A model generated the notes under the pieces. That model did not search any database. It was given only the letters and a program-made list of their open reading frames with translations, and was not told the DNA's origin. A stretch of 37,570 bases of DNA, from assembly GCA_026993525.1 (NCBI GenBank), contig JALWSS010000202.1:1-37570 (forward strand). The letters run 5' to 3'. Of the stretch, positions 1 to 8,164 are shown piece by piece (positions within the stretch are counted from its first letter, which is position 1; every line of letters begins with the position of its first letter). Origin of the DNA: Saprospiraceae bacterium. Its GTDB lineage: Bacteria; Bacteroidota; Bacteroidia; Chitinophagales; Saprospiraceae. The position numbers were made by a program, and so were the translations under genes.

Positions 1-118
1 GCCCTGTGGGTGGGTTGGGCCGGGCTCAGGATTTTGAGCAAGAAACCCTATCGCAGCATGTCTGAGGCTGCGTACAGGTCTGCCAGGTCTTTTATTTTAC
101 GAAGGAAAAAGAATGGAT

Positions 119-154
119 AAAAACAACGGCCTGCCAGAAATTCCCGGCAGGCCG
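119..154 (-). terminator. Terminator of the EF-G-like gene
   Basis: A 9-bp inverted repeat (CGGCCTGCC at 127-135, GGCAGGCCG at 146-154) with a 10-nt loop lies about 30 bases after the EF-G-like stop codon. Read on the minus strand it is followed by TTGTTTTTATCC, a T-rich tail, so it fits a rho-independent terminator for that gene. The plus-strand tail is less T-rich. Confidence 0.75.
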
Positions 155-185
155 ATTGATTATTTATATGGCTGTTAGATTTCAA

Positions 186-2315
186 TCAATCCTCATCCCC
201 GGATTGCTCTTTGTACTCCTGAATGAGCTTTTGCTGAATGTCAGCCGGCACTGCAGCATATTCGACAAACTTCCTGGAGAACTTTGCCCTTCCCTGGGAA
301 ATGGACCGAAGGGTAGATGAATAGAGGTACATCTCTGCCAGTGGTACCCTTGCCGTAATTTTCTGGTAATGCCCTTCCGTGCCCATTCCCATGATAATGG
401 CTCTTCGGGTTTGAAGGTCGCCCATTACATCTCCCATCACATCACCTGAGCAGAGAATTTCCACTTCGTAAATGGGCTCCAGCAGTTGTGGGGCGGCTTT
501 GCTGAAGCAAAGTTTAAAGGCCTGCTGACTGGCCAGCATAAAGGCCATATCGTTGGAGTCAACCGGGTGCATTTTGCCATCGTAAATGCAAACCCTGATG
601 TCCTGACAATTGGAACCCGTCAGGGGGCCTTCCTCCATTTTCATCAGAACGCCTTTTTTGATGGCATTGGAAAACCTGGAGTCAATGGAGCCGCCGACAA
701 TGCACCAGTAGTAAGCCAATTTACCTCCCCAGGGCAGGTCTTCAATTTCGGTGTTTCTGACCGACAGCCCCGCCGGTTCCGGCATGCCTTCATAATAAGG
801 TTCTATGCGCATGTGTACCTCAGCGAATTGACCTGCACCACCAGTCTGTTTTTTGTGGCGGTACATTTCATTGGCCTCACGGGTGATGGTTTCACGGTAA
901 GGTATGCGGGGTTTTTCAAAGGTCATGCTGACCCCGAATTCGTTCTCAACGCGATGTTTTACGAGGTCGAGCTGCAATTGTCCTTGTCCGTAAAGGATGG
1001 TCTGTTTAAGTGTTTTTGATTGTTCGATGATCAAAGTCGGATCTTCTTCAGCAATGGAGTGCAGGGCCTTCATCAGCTTCTCCATTTCATTTTTGCTCGG
1101 AGGCACCACCGCCACTTCAATTCTTGAACTGGGATATTCAATTGGTTCTATCTCCCTGTCAGTTCCTTTTTTGGTGAGGGTTTGATTGGTGTGGCTGTTT
1201 TTCAACTTCACTGTGCAGCCCAGGTCTCCGGCTCTGAGTTCGTCAACCGATTCGCGGTTTTTGCCGTTGGCGATGTAAAGCTGACCAAAACGCTCGGTGG
1301 TCCTGTTGGAGGCATTCACCAGTTCATCGCCCCCTTTCAGCACCCCGGAGAATACTTTGAAATAGGAGATGTTGCCTACGCGGGGTTCATTGTGGGTTTT
1401 GAAGATAAAAATGGTGGTATCATCCTCCGGATTGCATTCAAGCTCGCCACCGCCTACCAATGGTGCTGCTGAGCGCTGGTTGGGTGCCGGACAAACGTCG
1501 TTGATGAAACCCATGATGCGGCCACTGCCCATGTTGTTGATTGCAGATGCACAAAACAGGGGATAGATGGCCCTGTTGCCAATGGCCACCCTAAGCCCGT
1601 AAGCCAGATCTTCTTCTGACAGGGTGCCGTGCTCAAAATACCTTTCCATCAGTTCCTCGTCGTTCTCGGCTGCGGCTTCCACGATGGCGTTGTGCATGGC
1701 CAACACCCGGTCTTTCTCTGACCCGGGAATCTCTTGCTTTTCCGGTTTGCCACCTTCCGGAGGGAAGACGTACATGGTCATCCGCAAAGCATCTACAATG
1801 GTGTTGAAACCCGCGCCCTGGTTCAATGGGTACTGGATCGGCAAAACCTTGCTGCCGAAGCGGGCCGTTGCCTGCTCCACTGCTGCGTCGTAGTCTGACT
1901 TCTCGTGATCAACCTGATTGACGATGAACAAGGATGGAGTTTTGAACTTTTCAACATATTCCCAAAGAAGTTCGGTGCCCACCTCAACCCCACTTTTGGC
2001 ATTGATGAGCATCAGGGCGGTATCGGCCACTTTTAGAGAAGAAACAACCTCTCCGATGAAATCATCAAAGCCCGGGGTATCCAGTACATTGATTTTGTTC
2101 CCGCGCCAGTCGTCGTGCATCAGTGTTGCAAAGATGGAGTTTCCGCGCTCGTGCTCAATTTCCGTGTAGTCAGAAATGGTGTTCTGATCTTCCACATTAC
2201 CCCGGCGAGAGATAGAACCCGATTCAAAAAGCATTGTTTCTGCAAGGGTTGTTTTTCCACTGCCGGGGTGGCCTAAGAGTACTGCGTTGCGGATGTTGCT
2301 GGTGTCGTAGCTCAT
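186..2315 (-). CDS. Elongation factor G-like protein (EF-G2-type paralogue)
   Basis: A 709-residue translational GTPase of EF-G length and domain order: G domain, domain II, then domains III-V with the C-terminal RRAxIxGM-like segment. The P-loop GHPGSGKT is at residues 15-22. Three nucleotide-handling motifs differ from canonical EF-G: the switch I end reads RGNSI rather than RGITI, G3 reads DTPGFDDF (79-86) with Phe83 where canonical EF-G has the catalytic His of DTPGHVDF, and G4 reads NQVD (133-136) instead of NKxD. Similar altered motifs occur in the EF-G paralogue of Bacteroides, which has been reported to support translocation without GTP hydrolysis; applying that property here is inference. 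It is not linked to rpsL, rpsG or tuf, unlike fusA. The start ATG is followed by a conserved-looking N-terminus, and the gene is divergent from the peroxiredoxin gene. Confidence 0.9.
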   Translation of the reverse strand: MSYDTSNIRNAVLLGHPGSGKTTLAETMLFESGSISRRGNVEDQNTISDYTEIEHERGNSIFATLMHDDWRGNKINVLDTPGFDDFIGEVVSSLKVADTALMLINAKSGVEVGTELLWEYVEKFKTPSLFIVNQVDHEKSDYDAAVEQATARFGSKVLPIQYPLNQGAGFNTIVDALRMTMYVFPPEGGKPEKQEIPGSEKDRVLAMHNAIVEAAAENDEELMERYFEHGTLSEEDLAYGLRVAIGNRAIYPLFCASAINNMGSGRIMGFINDVCPAPNQRSAAPLVGGGELECNPEDDTTIFIFKTHNEPRVGNISYFKVFSGVLKGGDELVNASNRTTERFGQLYIANGKNRESVDELRAGDLGCTVKLKNSHTNQTLTKKGTDREIEPIEYPSSRIEVAVVPPSKNEMEKLMKALHSIAEEDPTLIIEQSKTLKQTILYGQGQLQLDLVKHRVENEFGVSMTFEKPRIPYRETITREANEMYRHKKQTGGAGQFAEVHMRIEPYYEGMPEPAGLSVRNTEIEDLPWGGKLAYYWCIVGGSIDSRFSNAIKKGVLMKMEEGPLTGSNCQDIRVCIYDGKMHPVDSNDMAFMLASQQAFKLCFSKAAPQLLEPIYEVEILCSGDVMGDVMGDLQTRRAIIMGMGTEGHYQKITARVPLAEMYLYSSTLRSISQGRAKFSRKFVEYAAVPADIQQKLIQEYKEQSGDED

Positions 2316-2670
2316 ATCGTTTTGTATTGTTGGTTAAGAATGCTCCCCGAGGGATTCTCATCCCTTCCCTTCCGGGGTGCCTGGATTAGTGGCTTCCAGC
2401 CTTTTGTTCCGTAAAATAATCCTTCAGGGGAGTTCCGAAGAATCAGGTTTCGAAAAACGGAGCCGTGAACTTATTAAATTTCGAACACTCCAAGAATTTT
2501 TCTCCAACGAAAACAATTGCTGATTTTTAGCATTTCCGGTCTGATCTTTTTTGCTTTGGGGTTTTAGTTACTCACCCTGTGCGTTTGCCATTATCTTCGC
2601 AGTAGATATTGACAATCACCCACTTGCGCAATCAACTCAGAATCGAAAACCCAATTCAAATCGTTCAACC
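2316..2670. other. Divergent intergenic region, EF-G-like / peroxiredoxin
   Basis: There are 355 bases without a gene. It contains a nested hairpin at 2345-2377 (CCCCG with CGGGG, and GGGAT with ATCCC), which would lie in the mRNA leader of the EF-G-like gene. It also contains a possible minus-7 promoter element, TATCTTCG at 2592-2599, facing the peroxiredoxin gene. An open frame extends upstream of the peroxiredoxin start to 2551, but its peptide does not resemble the family. Confidence 0.5.
2592..2599 (+). promoter_or_regulatory. Possible promoter minus-7 element of bcp
   Basis: TATCTTCG approximates the Bacteroidota TAnnTTTG minus-7 element. The surrounding 13 bases ATTATCTTCGCAG recur exactly at 29602-29614, again in front of a plus-strand gene. 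No matching minus-33 TTTG is visible at the expected distance, so the call is tentative. Confidence 0.35.
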
Positions 2671-3135
2671 ATGACACACCTAAAAGAAGGAGACAATGCA
2701 CCCGATTTCACAGGCGTTGACCAAAACGGCAATCCGGTATCACTTTCCGACTTCAAAGGCAAAAAGCTGATCCTCTATTTTTACCCGAAGGACAGCACAC
2801 CCGGCTGTACAAAAGAGGCCTGCAACCTCAGAGACAACTACGAATTGCTCAAAGAGAAGGGATTTGAGATACTGGGTGTGAGCCCTGACAGCGCCAAAAG
2901 ACACCAAAACTTTATCAACAAATACAACTTGCCATTCCCATTGCTGGTAGATGAAGACCTGAAGACCATCAAAGCCTATGGGGTCTGGGGAGAAAAGAAC
3001 TTCATGGGCCGGAAGTACATGGGCGTTTTCAGGACTACCTTTGTAATTGATGAAAACGGCGTCATCGAAAAGGTCATTACCAAGGTCAAAGTGGGCGACC
3101 ACGCCAAACAAATTCTGGAAGAACCCGGCATGTAA
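2671..3135 (+). CDS. bcp: Thioredoxin-dependent thiol peroxidase (BCP/PrxQ peroxiredoxin)
   Basis: A 154-residue peroxiredoxin that reduces H2O2 and organic hydroperoxides using thioredoxin, acting in the cytoplasm. The PrxQ/BCP motif DSTPGCTKEAC is present, with peroxidatic Cys46 and resolving Cys51 five residues later, as in atypical 2-Cys BCP enzymes. The start MTHLKEGDNAPDF at 2671 matches the usual BCP N-terminus; a longer frame from 2551 adds 40 residues with no resemblance to the family and is not preferred. The next gene, a nucleotidyltransferase, follows after 35 bases on the same strand and may be co-transcribed. Confidence 0.93.
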   Translation: MTHLKEGDNAPDFTGVDQNGNPVSLSDFKGKKLILYFYPKDSTPGCTKEACNLRDNYELLKEKGFEILGVSPDSAKRHQNFINKYNLPFPLLVDEDLKTIKAYGVWGEKNFMGRKYMGVFRTTFVIDENGVIEKVITKVKVGDHAKQILEEPGM

Positions 3136-3170
3136 TTTCCAAAATCAGCTACACCTGTAAAACAAACTTC

Positions 3171-4076
3171 ATGAAACCAACTTTGCTGATACTGGCTGCC
3201 GGCATGGGCAGCCGTTACGGAGGCCTCAAACAACTCGACACAGCAGGCCCTTCCGGTGAGACCATCATGGACTACTCCATTTATGACGCCCTGCAGGCAG
3301 GCTTCAAAAAGGTAGTCTTCATCATCAGAACCGATTTCGAAAAGGAGTTCAAAGAAAAGATCGCCTCCAGATGGACAGGACAGGCAGAAGTGGATTTTGC
3401 CTTTCAGGGCATGGATACTTTCGTTCCGGAAATTGCCGGGCAGGTTGAGCGCCAAAAACCCTGGGGAACCGGACATGCCGTACTGGTGGCCAAAGAAGTT
3501 GTCAGCGACCCCTTTGTGGTGATCAATGCGGATGACTATTACGGTCGCTCAGGTTTTGAAAAAATGCACGCATTTCTAACTTCAGAATGTTCTGACCTGC
3601 ATTACGCCATGGTCGGTTATATTTTGAAAAATACACTGTCTGACCACGGAGCCGTATCCCGCGGCGTTTGCGAAATGGACGAAAACTTCATTCTGAAAAA
3701 AGTTACGGAATGCACCGGAATTGCCAAAGGCGAAGAGCCGTTGAAGGGCAAAAATGAAAAAGGAGAAGAGATTGACATACGGTCGGAGTCCCTCGTTTCC
3801 ATGAACCTATGGGGCTTTCATCCATACCTGTTCAGCTTGCTGCAAAAAGGTTTTGATGAATTTGTTCAAAATAATTACCAAAATCCCAAAGCAGAATTTT
3901 ACATCTCCTCTTTCGCCAACGAACTGATAGCGCGCGGCACGGCCAAATTCAGTGTATTGCCCAGCGATGAAAAATGGTACGGGGTAACCTATAAGGAGGA
4001 CAAAGCCGTGGTGCAGGAAGCCTTCAAAAACATGACCGCAGCAGGGAAGTACCCAACGCCTTTGTGGAACGGCTGA
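3171..4076 (+). CDS. Sugar-phosphate nucleotidyltransferase family protein
   Basis: A 301-residue protein of the NTP_transferase (GT-A fold) family. The N-terminal signature LAAGMGSRYGGLKQ (residues 8-21) is the nucleotide-binding loop of sugar-1-phosphate nucleotidylyltransferases, and INADDYYG near residue 120 is the metal-binding DxD-like position. The protein lacks the left-handed beta-helix of GlmU or GlgC types, and its length matches stand-alone enzymes of the RmlA/GalU group. The donor nucleotide and sugar cannot be told from the sequence. It follows bcp closely and converges on nadE, with only 15 bases between the two stop codons and no obvious terminator. Confidence 0.8.
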   Translation: MKPTLLILAAGMGSRYGGLKQLDTAGPSGETIMDYSIYDALQAGFKKVVFIIRTDFEKEFKEKIASRWTGQAEVDFAFQGMDTFVPEIAGQVERQKPWGTGHAVLVAKEVVSDPFVVINADDYYGRSGFEKMHAFLTSECSDLHYAMVGYILKNTLSDHGAVSRGVCEMDENFILKKVTECTGIAKGEEPLKGKNEKGEEIDIRSESLVSMNLWGFHPYLFSLLQKGFDEFVQNNYQNPKAEFYISSFANELIARGTAKFSVLPSDEKWYGVTYKEDKAVVQEAFKNMTAAGKYPTPLWNG

Positions 4077-4091
4077 ACATCCGAACCGGAA

Positions 4092-5729
4092 TCAAGACAA
4101 ATATTTTCCGACGATCGGCATTCTGCGCCCAACGCCAAACGCCTTGGGTGACACCCTCAACACCGGAGCAGCCTGGTAGCGCTTGAACTCGTTGGTGTTC
4201 ACCAGGCGCAGTGCACGCTTCACAATGGCCTCATCAAAACCCATGGCTATGATCTCATAAGGGCCCTGGTGCTTCTCAATGTATTGGTACAAAACGGGGT
4301 CCAGGATATCGTAAGGTGGCAAGCTGTCAGCGTCCTTCTGGTCCGGCCTTAGTTCGGCACTTGGCGGTTTGGTTATGGTATTTTCCGGAATTATCTCGCC
4401 GTCTTTATTGATGTACCTGGCCAGTTCATACACTTCGGTTTTGTAAACGTCCGCCAATACGGAAAGTCCCCCGCACAAGTCTCCATAGAGGGTGCCGTAG
4501 CCAACGGCCATTTCACTTTTATTGGTAGTATTGAGCAAAATATTCCCAAATTTATTTGAAACGGCCATCAGCAAGGTGCCCCTGATCCGGGCCTGTATAT
4601 TTTCTTCCGTAACGTCAAAACCATGGCCCCAGAAATGAGGCCGCAGGGCCTCTGAAAAGCTGTTGAAGATGGGCTCAATCGGAATAATATCGTATTGCAT
4701 GCCCAGGTTCACGGCCAATTCACGGGCGTCGTTTACAGAATGGGCTGAAGAAAACTGGCTTGGCATCAGCAATGCCCTCACGTCATCCTCACCCAGCGCT
4801 CTTGCTGCCAACACCGCCACCACCGCCGAATCAATCCCGCCCGACAAGCCGAGAATTGCCCGCCGGAAGCCGAGCTTGTCAAAATAATCTTTGATGCCCA
4901 AAACCAGCGCATCGTGAATGAGGGGTATTTTCTCTTTTGGGCGCTCGTTGGTTCTGCCATTGCTGATCACCTCATCCAGGTCAAAGGTTTTCACATTTTC
5001 TTCGAAATATGGCATTTCGTCAAAAACATGGCCATTGGGAGAAATGGCAAATGACCCTCCATCGAAAATAATTTCAGTTTGGGCACCTACCTGATTGACA
5101 TAAAAAAGTGGCAACTTGTAACGGTCCACATTTGCTTTACTGACGCGGATGCGCTCTTCGGCGTGTTCATACGAAAACGGAGAGGCCGACAAATTGATAA
5201 TGACATCCGGCTTTTGCGGCATCATTTCGTCCAACGGAACGATGGTGTAAAGCGGGTTTTCATTGCCCAGGTTCCAGAGGTCTTCACAAATGGTGAGTGC
5301 AATTCTCTTACCCTTAAACTCTACGACCCTGAATTCATTGGCCGGTTCGAAATAGCGATATTCGTCAAAAATATCGTACGTGGGCAGAAGCGCCTTGTGA
5401 TGGATGTGTTTGATACGGCCATCCTCCAGAAAATAGGCTGAATTAAACAGGTCCTTGCCTTCGACAACCGGATTTCGGCTGGGCGACCCCACCGCAATGG
5501 CTATTCCCTGCGCGGCTTTTGCCAGTTCATTCACGGAGTTTTCTGCCCTTCGGATAAAATCGTCAAATTCCAAAAAATCACGGGGCGGATAACCACAAGT
5601 GGCCAATTCGGGAAAACAGACGAGATCAGCTCCCTGTTTTTTTGCTTCCCCGACGGCAACCAGCATTTTTTGAAGGTTGCCATCAAAATCACCGACAAAG
5701 AAGTTCAACTGGCCAAGTGCTATTTTCAT
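4092..5729 (-). CDS. nadE: Glutamine-dependent NAD+ synthetase
   Basis: A 545-residue two-domain enzyme that converts nicotinic acid adenine dinucleotide to NAD+ with ATP, using ammonia released from glutamine. The N-terminal nitrilase-type glutaminase domain has the catalytic triad Glu41 (FPELATCGYPP), Lys112 (HHKALLPTYD) and Cys148 (LTICEDLW). The C-terminal synthetase domain has the ATP-pyrophosphatase P-loop SGGIDS at 296-301, followed by conserved segments such as NKSEMAVGYGTLYGD. Both domains look intact. It lies downstream of ACMSD and trhO on the same strand, with 186 bases separating it from trhO, so it may have its own promoter. Confidence 0.95.
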   Translation of the reverse strand: MKIALGQLNFFVGDFDGNLQKMLVAVGEAKKQGADLVCFPELATCGYPPRDFLEFDDFIRRAENSVNELAKAAQGIAIAVGSPSRNPVVEGKDLFNSAYFLEDGRIKHIHHKALLPTYDIFDEYRYFEPANEFRVVEFKGKRIALTICEDLWNLGNENPLYTIVPLDEMMPQKPDVIINLSASPFSYEHAEERIRVSKANVDRYKLPLFYVNQVGAQTEIIFDGGSFAISPNGHVFDEMPYFEENVKTFDLDEVISNGRTNERPKEKIPLIHDALVLGIKDYFDKLGFRRAILGLSGGIDSAVVAVLAARALGEDDVRALLMPSQFSSAHSVNDARELAVNLGMQYDIIPIEPIFNSFSEALRPHFWGHGFDVTEENIQARIRGTLLMAVSNKFGNILLNTTNKSEMAVGYGTLYGDLCGGLSVLADVYKTEVYELARYINKDGEIIPENTITKPPSAELRPDQKDADSLPPYDILDPVLYQYIEKHQGPYEIIAMGFDEAIVKRALRLVNTNEFKRYQAAPVLRVSPKAFGVGRRMPIVGKYLS

Positions 5730-5915
5730 AAATCAGCGGTTTGGTTGGGCATGCTAAAGGGCTACAAAGGAAACACAAAATCCCGTTACCGGTTGCTCCG
5801 TATCCGGGCACGGGGCGGAGCTTTGGAAAGTTCTTTGGAACATCCGGATTTATCCGAAGGAAATTCTGGAAAAGCGGCCAGAACTTACTGCCTGCCCCAT
5901 TTCCCGGAGGGGAAT

Positions 5916-6959
5916 TTACCGTAGTTCAAGACCCCGCCCATGCCGGTAAGCCTTGTACCGGCCCCTGGAAAAGTGCGTTCCGTTGAACTCCAGGGTTTTG
6001 CGAAGCTTCTTTTGCTCCTCTTCGGGCAGTTGGATGAACGCCGCACATTTGCCGGAGCAACAATTGTGGTACTTCCCGGCGCACTCCTCACACTGGATGA
6101 AAAGCAGGTGGCAGGCATCGTTGGCACAATTGACATGGGTGTCGCAGGGCTTGCCGCACTGGTGGCAACCCGAAATGATCTGCCCGCCGATGCGTTCCCC
6201 GAGCCGCTCATCGAAGACGAAATTTTTGCCGATGAATTTATTGGGCAGGTTCTGCTCTTTGCACTGCCGGGCATATTCGATAATGCCTCCATCCACCATG
6301 AAAACATTTTTGAAACCTTTGTGAAGAAAATAGGCACTGGCCTTTTCACAGCGGATGCCCCCGGTACAGTACATGATCAGATTTTTATCCTTTTTACCCG
6401 CAAGCATTTCTTCCACCAGTGGCAGCGCCTCCCGGAAGGTGGTCGCATCCGGGCAGATGGCACCATCAAAATGTCCCACTTCGCTCTCGTAATGGTTGCG
6501 CATATCCACCACCAAGGTTTCCGGGTCATCGGTGAGCCGGTTGAACTCGGCTGCGCCAACAGGCCTTCCCCTTTTGGTCACATCGAATTCTTCATCACTC
6601 AGACCATCGGAAACGATTTTTTTGCGACATTTTACTTTCAACTTGAAAAATGATTTGCCGTCGTCATCAATGGCGACATTCAGACGAATGCCGTTCAAAA
6701 AGGGGATGGAATAAAGCCGACTTTTTAACTCGTCAAAATTTTCCGAAGGAACAGAAATCTGCGCATTCACCCCTTCGCTTGCCACATATATTCTTCCGAA
6801 AACACCGATCTCGTTCAACAGAACGAACAGCTCGTTTCTGAAGCGTTCCGGATTTTCAATGTTGGCATATTTGTAAAACGACAAGGTGGTGCGCTGCTCG
6901 TCGGTTTCCCGCATCCGCTTTTTTAGCAGGTCGTTGTTGATGATGTTGAAGAGTCTCAT
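5916..6959 (-). CDS. trhO: tRNA uridine(34) hydroxylase (rhodanese family, YceA)
   Basis: A 347-residue TrhO/YceA-type protein that makes 5-hydroxyuridine at tRNA position 34. The N-terminal acylphosphatase-like domain has YKYANIENPERF and GRIYVASEGVNAQIS, the family's typical start. The rhodanese domain has the active-site loop YCTGGIRCEKAS, with the catalytic Cys at about residue 198 and a second Cys at 204. The C-terminus has the Cys-rich, probably zinc-binding stretch (CHQCGKPC and further CxxC pairs). Length equals that of the E. coli protein. It starts 32 bases after the ACMSD stop codon, which suggests co-transcription. Confidence 0.92.
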   Translation of the reverse strand: MRLFNIINNDLLKKRMRETDEQRTTLSFYKYANIENPERFRNELFVLLNEIGVFGRIYVASEGVNAQISVPSENFDELKSRLYSIPFLNGIRLNVAIDDDGKSFFKLKVKCRKKIVSDGLSDEEFDVTKRGRPVGAAEFNRLTDDPETLVVDMRNHYESEVGHFDGAICPDATTFREALPLVEEMLAGKKDKNLIMYCTGGIRCEKASAYFLHKGFKNVFMVDGGIIEYARQCKEQNLPNKFIGKNFVFDERLGERIGGQIISGCHQCGKPCDTHVNCANDACHLLFIQCEECAGKYHNCCSGKCAAFIQLPEEEQKKLRKTLEFNGTHFSRGRYKAYRHGRGLELR

Positions 6960-6991
6960 TTCAATGTGAGATATAAAGAGCCCTTTTCCGG

Positions 6992-8002
6992 CTATTCTGA
7001 CAAAAACTGATCTTTATCCAGATTCAGCCATTTAAGGGTATTTTTACAAAATATGTTGTCTTTCGTCGCCTGCGGCAAATCGGAGGTTTCTATGAACTCT
7101 CCAATTGTCAGATCACCCAACGGGAAGGGATAATCAGAACCAAGGGTTACTTTGTCAGCACCGGCCACATCCAGCACATAGCGCAGCATATTGATATCGT
7201 GGGTGATGCAATCCACCCAGAACTTACCGAGATAATTACGCGGATTCACCGGGTTGTCAATGGCCACGAGGTCTGGCCGGCAGTTGAAGCCGTGCTCAAT
7301 GCGACCAATGGTGGGCAGGAAAGACCCCCCTGCATGGGCAAAACAACAACGCAACGCCGGCAGTTTTTCGAATACGCCGCTAAAGATCATGGAGCAGATG
7401 GCACGGCTCGTTTCCGCTGGCATGCCCACCAGCCAGGGCAACCAGTATTTTTCCATGCTGTGAAAGCCCATCATATTCCAGGGATGCACAAATACCGCCA
7501 TGCCCATTTCCTGACAGGCTTCAAATATTGGAAAAAATTCCGGCTCGCTCAGGTTTTTGTCGTTGATGTTACTGCCGATCTGAATGCCAACGAGTCCTAT
7601 TTTTTTGCAGCGTTCCAATTCTTTAATGGCCAGGTCCGTGTCCTGCATGGGAACGGTACCCAACCCGATGTAATTTTTCGGATATTTCTCAACAATTTCC
7701 GCAATGTGATCATTGAGGTATTCAGAAACTTCCAGGGTATGTTCGGGCTTAGCCCAATATGAAAACAGCACGGGAATGGTGCAGATGACCTGCACCTGTG
7801 TTCCGTTCCGGGCATATTCTTCAATCCTCAATTCAGGGTCCCAGCAATTTTGCTCCACCCTTCTGAAAAACCTGTTGCCCTTTATCATATCTGCATAGCC
7901 GGGCTCATTGTGCTCCAAATGAATAAAATCGCCATACCCGAACTTGTCCGCCCAACGGGGCAGCTTTTCAGGCATAATGTGGGTGTGCATGTCAATTTTC
8001 AT
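6992..8002 (-). CDS. Aminocarboxymuconate-semialdehyde decarboxylase (ACMSD), amidohydrolase family
   Basis: A 336-residue metal-dependent amidohydrolase with the same length as animal ACMSD. Metal ligands can be placed at His6 and His8 (DMHTHIMP), His173 (FVHPWNM), His223 (CFAHAGG) and Asp290 (LGSDYPFPLG); the spacing matches bacterial ACMSD. The enzyme decarboxylates 2-amino-3-carboxymuconate semialdehyde from the kynurenine pathway, diverting it from quinolinate and hence from NAD synthesis. No other kynurenine gene (kmo, kynU, haao) lies in this window. The next gene downstream is trhO, then nadE. Other decarboxylases of this family exist, but the motif context favours ACMSD. Confidence 0.88.
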   Translation of the reverse strand: MKIDMHTHIMPEKLPRWADKFGYGDFIHLEHNEPGYADMIKGNRFFRRVEQNCWDPELRIEEYARNGTQVQVICTIPVLFSYWAKPEHTLEVSEYLNDHIAEIVEKYPKNYIGLGTVPMQDTDLAIKELERCKKIGLVGIQIGSNINDKNLSEPEFFPIFEACQEMGMAVFVHPWNMMGFHSMEKYWLPWLVGMPAETSRAICSMIFSGVFEKLPALRCCFAHAGGSFLPTIGRIEHGFNCRPDLVAIDNPVNPRNYLGKFWVDCITHDINMLRYVLDVAGADKVTLGSDYPFPLGDLTIGEFIETSDLPQATKDNIFCKNTLKWLNLDKDQFLSE

Positions 8003-8050
8003 AGGTCGAATTTTCGAAAGTTATTTTTGTGTTTTTGGATGGTTTCCAGG

Positions 8051-8100
8051 TGAGGTTTTTTTTGGAGGTTTTTGAGGGTTTTTGGAGGTTTTTGAAGTTT
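8051..8100 (+). repeat. Tandem repeat with 10-bp period (GGAGGTTTTT type)
   Basis: Units are GAGGTTTTTT, GGAGGTTTTT, GAGGGTTTTT, GGAGGTTTTT and a degenerate last unit, repeating every 10 bases, with G-rich and T-rich halves. It lies just upstream of the ACMSD start. Related 10-bp repeats occur at 28302-28325 and 29411-29446. Confidence 0.8.
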
Positions 8101-8123
8101 ATTTCCGGCGCATTTTTTCATGC

Positions 8124-8158
8124 CTGACAACTGATTACTGATTACTGATTACTGACAA
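8124..8158 (+). repeat. Five tandem heptamers (CTGACAA / CTGATTA)
   Basis: Five exact consecutive 7-base units: CTGACAA, then CTGATTA three times, then CTGACAA again. The array ends six bases before the mvaD stop codon, between mvaD and ACMSD, directly after the 10-bp repeat. Confidence 0.9.
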
Positions 8159-8164
8159 CCACAC

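Noticed and set aside
1-120. Open plus-strand frame from the window edge (ending RSFILRRKKNG) and a short minus-strand frame reading KIKDLADLYAASDMLR
   Set aside because: Neither shows a recognisable family or start codon; 40 or fewer codons at a window edge cannot be supported as a gene end.
486-1019. 177-codon plus-strand frame inside the EF-G-like gene
   Set aside because: It is antisense to a clearly conserved GTPase and resembles no protein.
2551-2670. 40-codon N-terminal extension of the peroxiredoxin
   Set aside because: The family starts at MTHLKEGDNAPDF; the extension has no family match and contains the probable promoter.
8051-8158. Possible CRISPR-like array
   Set aside because: Units are only 7 or 10 bases, contiguous and without spacers, and no cas gene is present.
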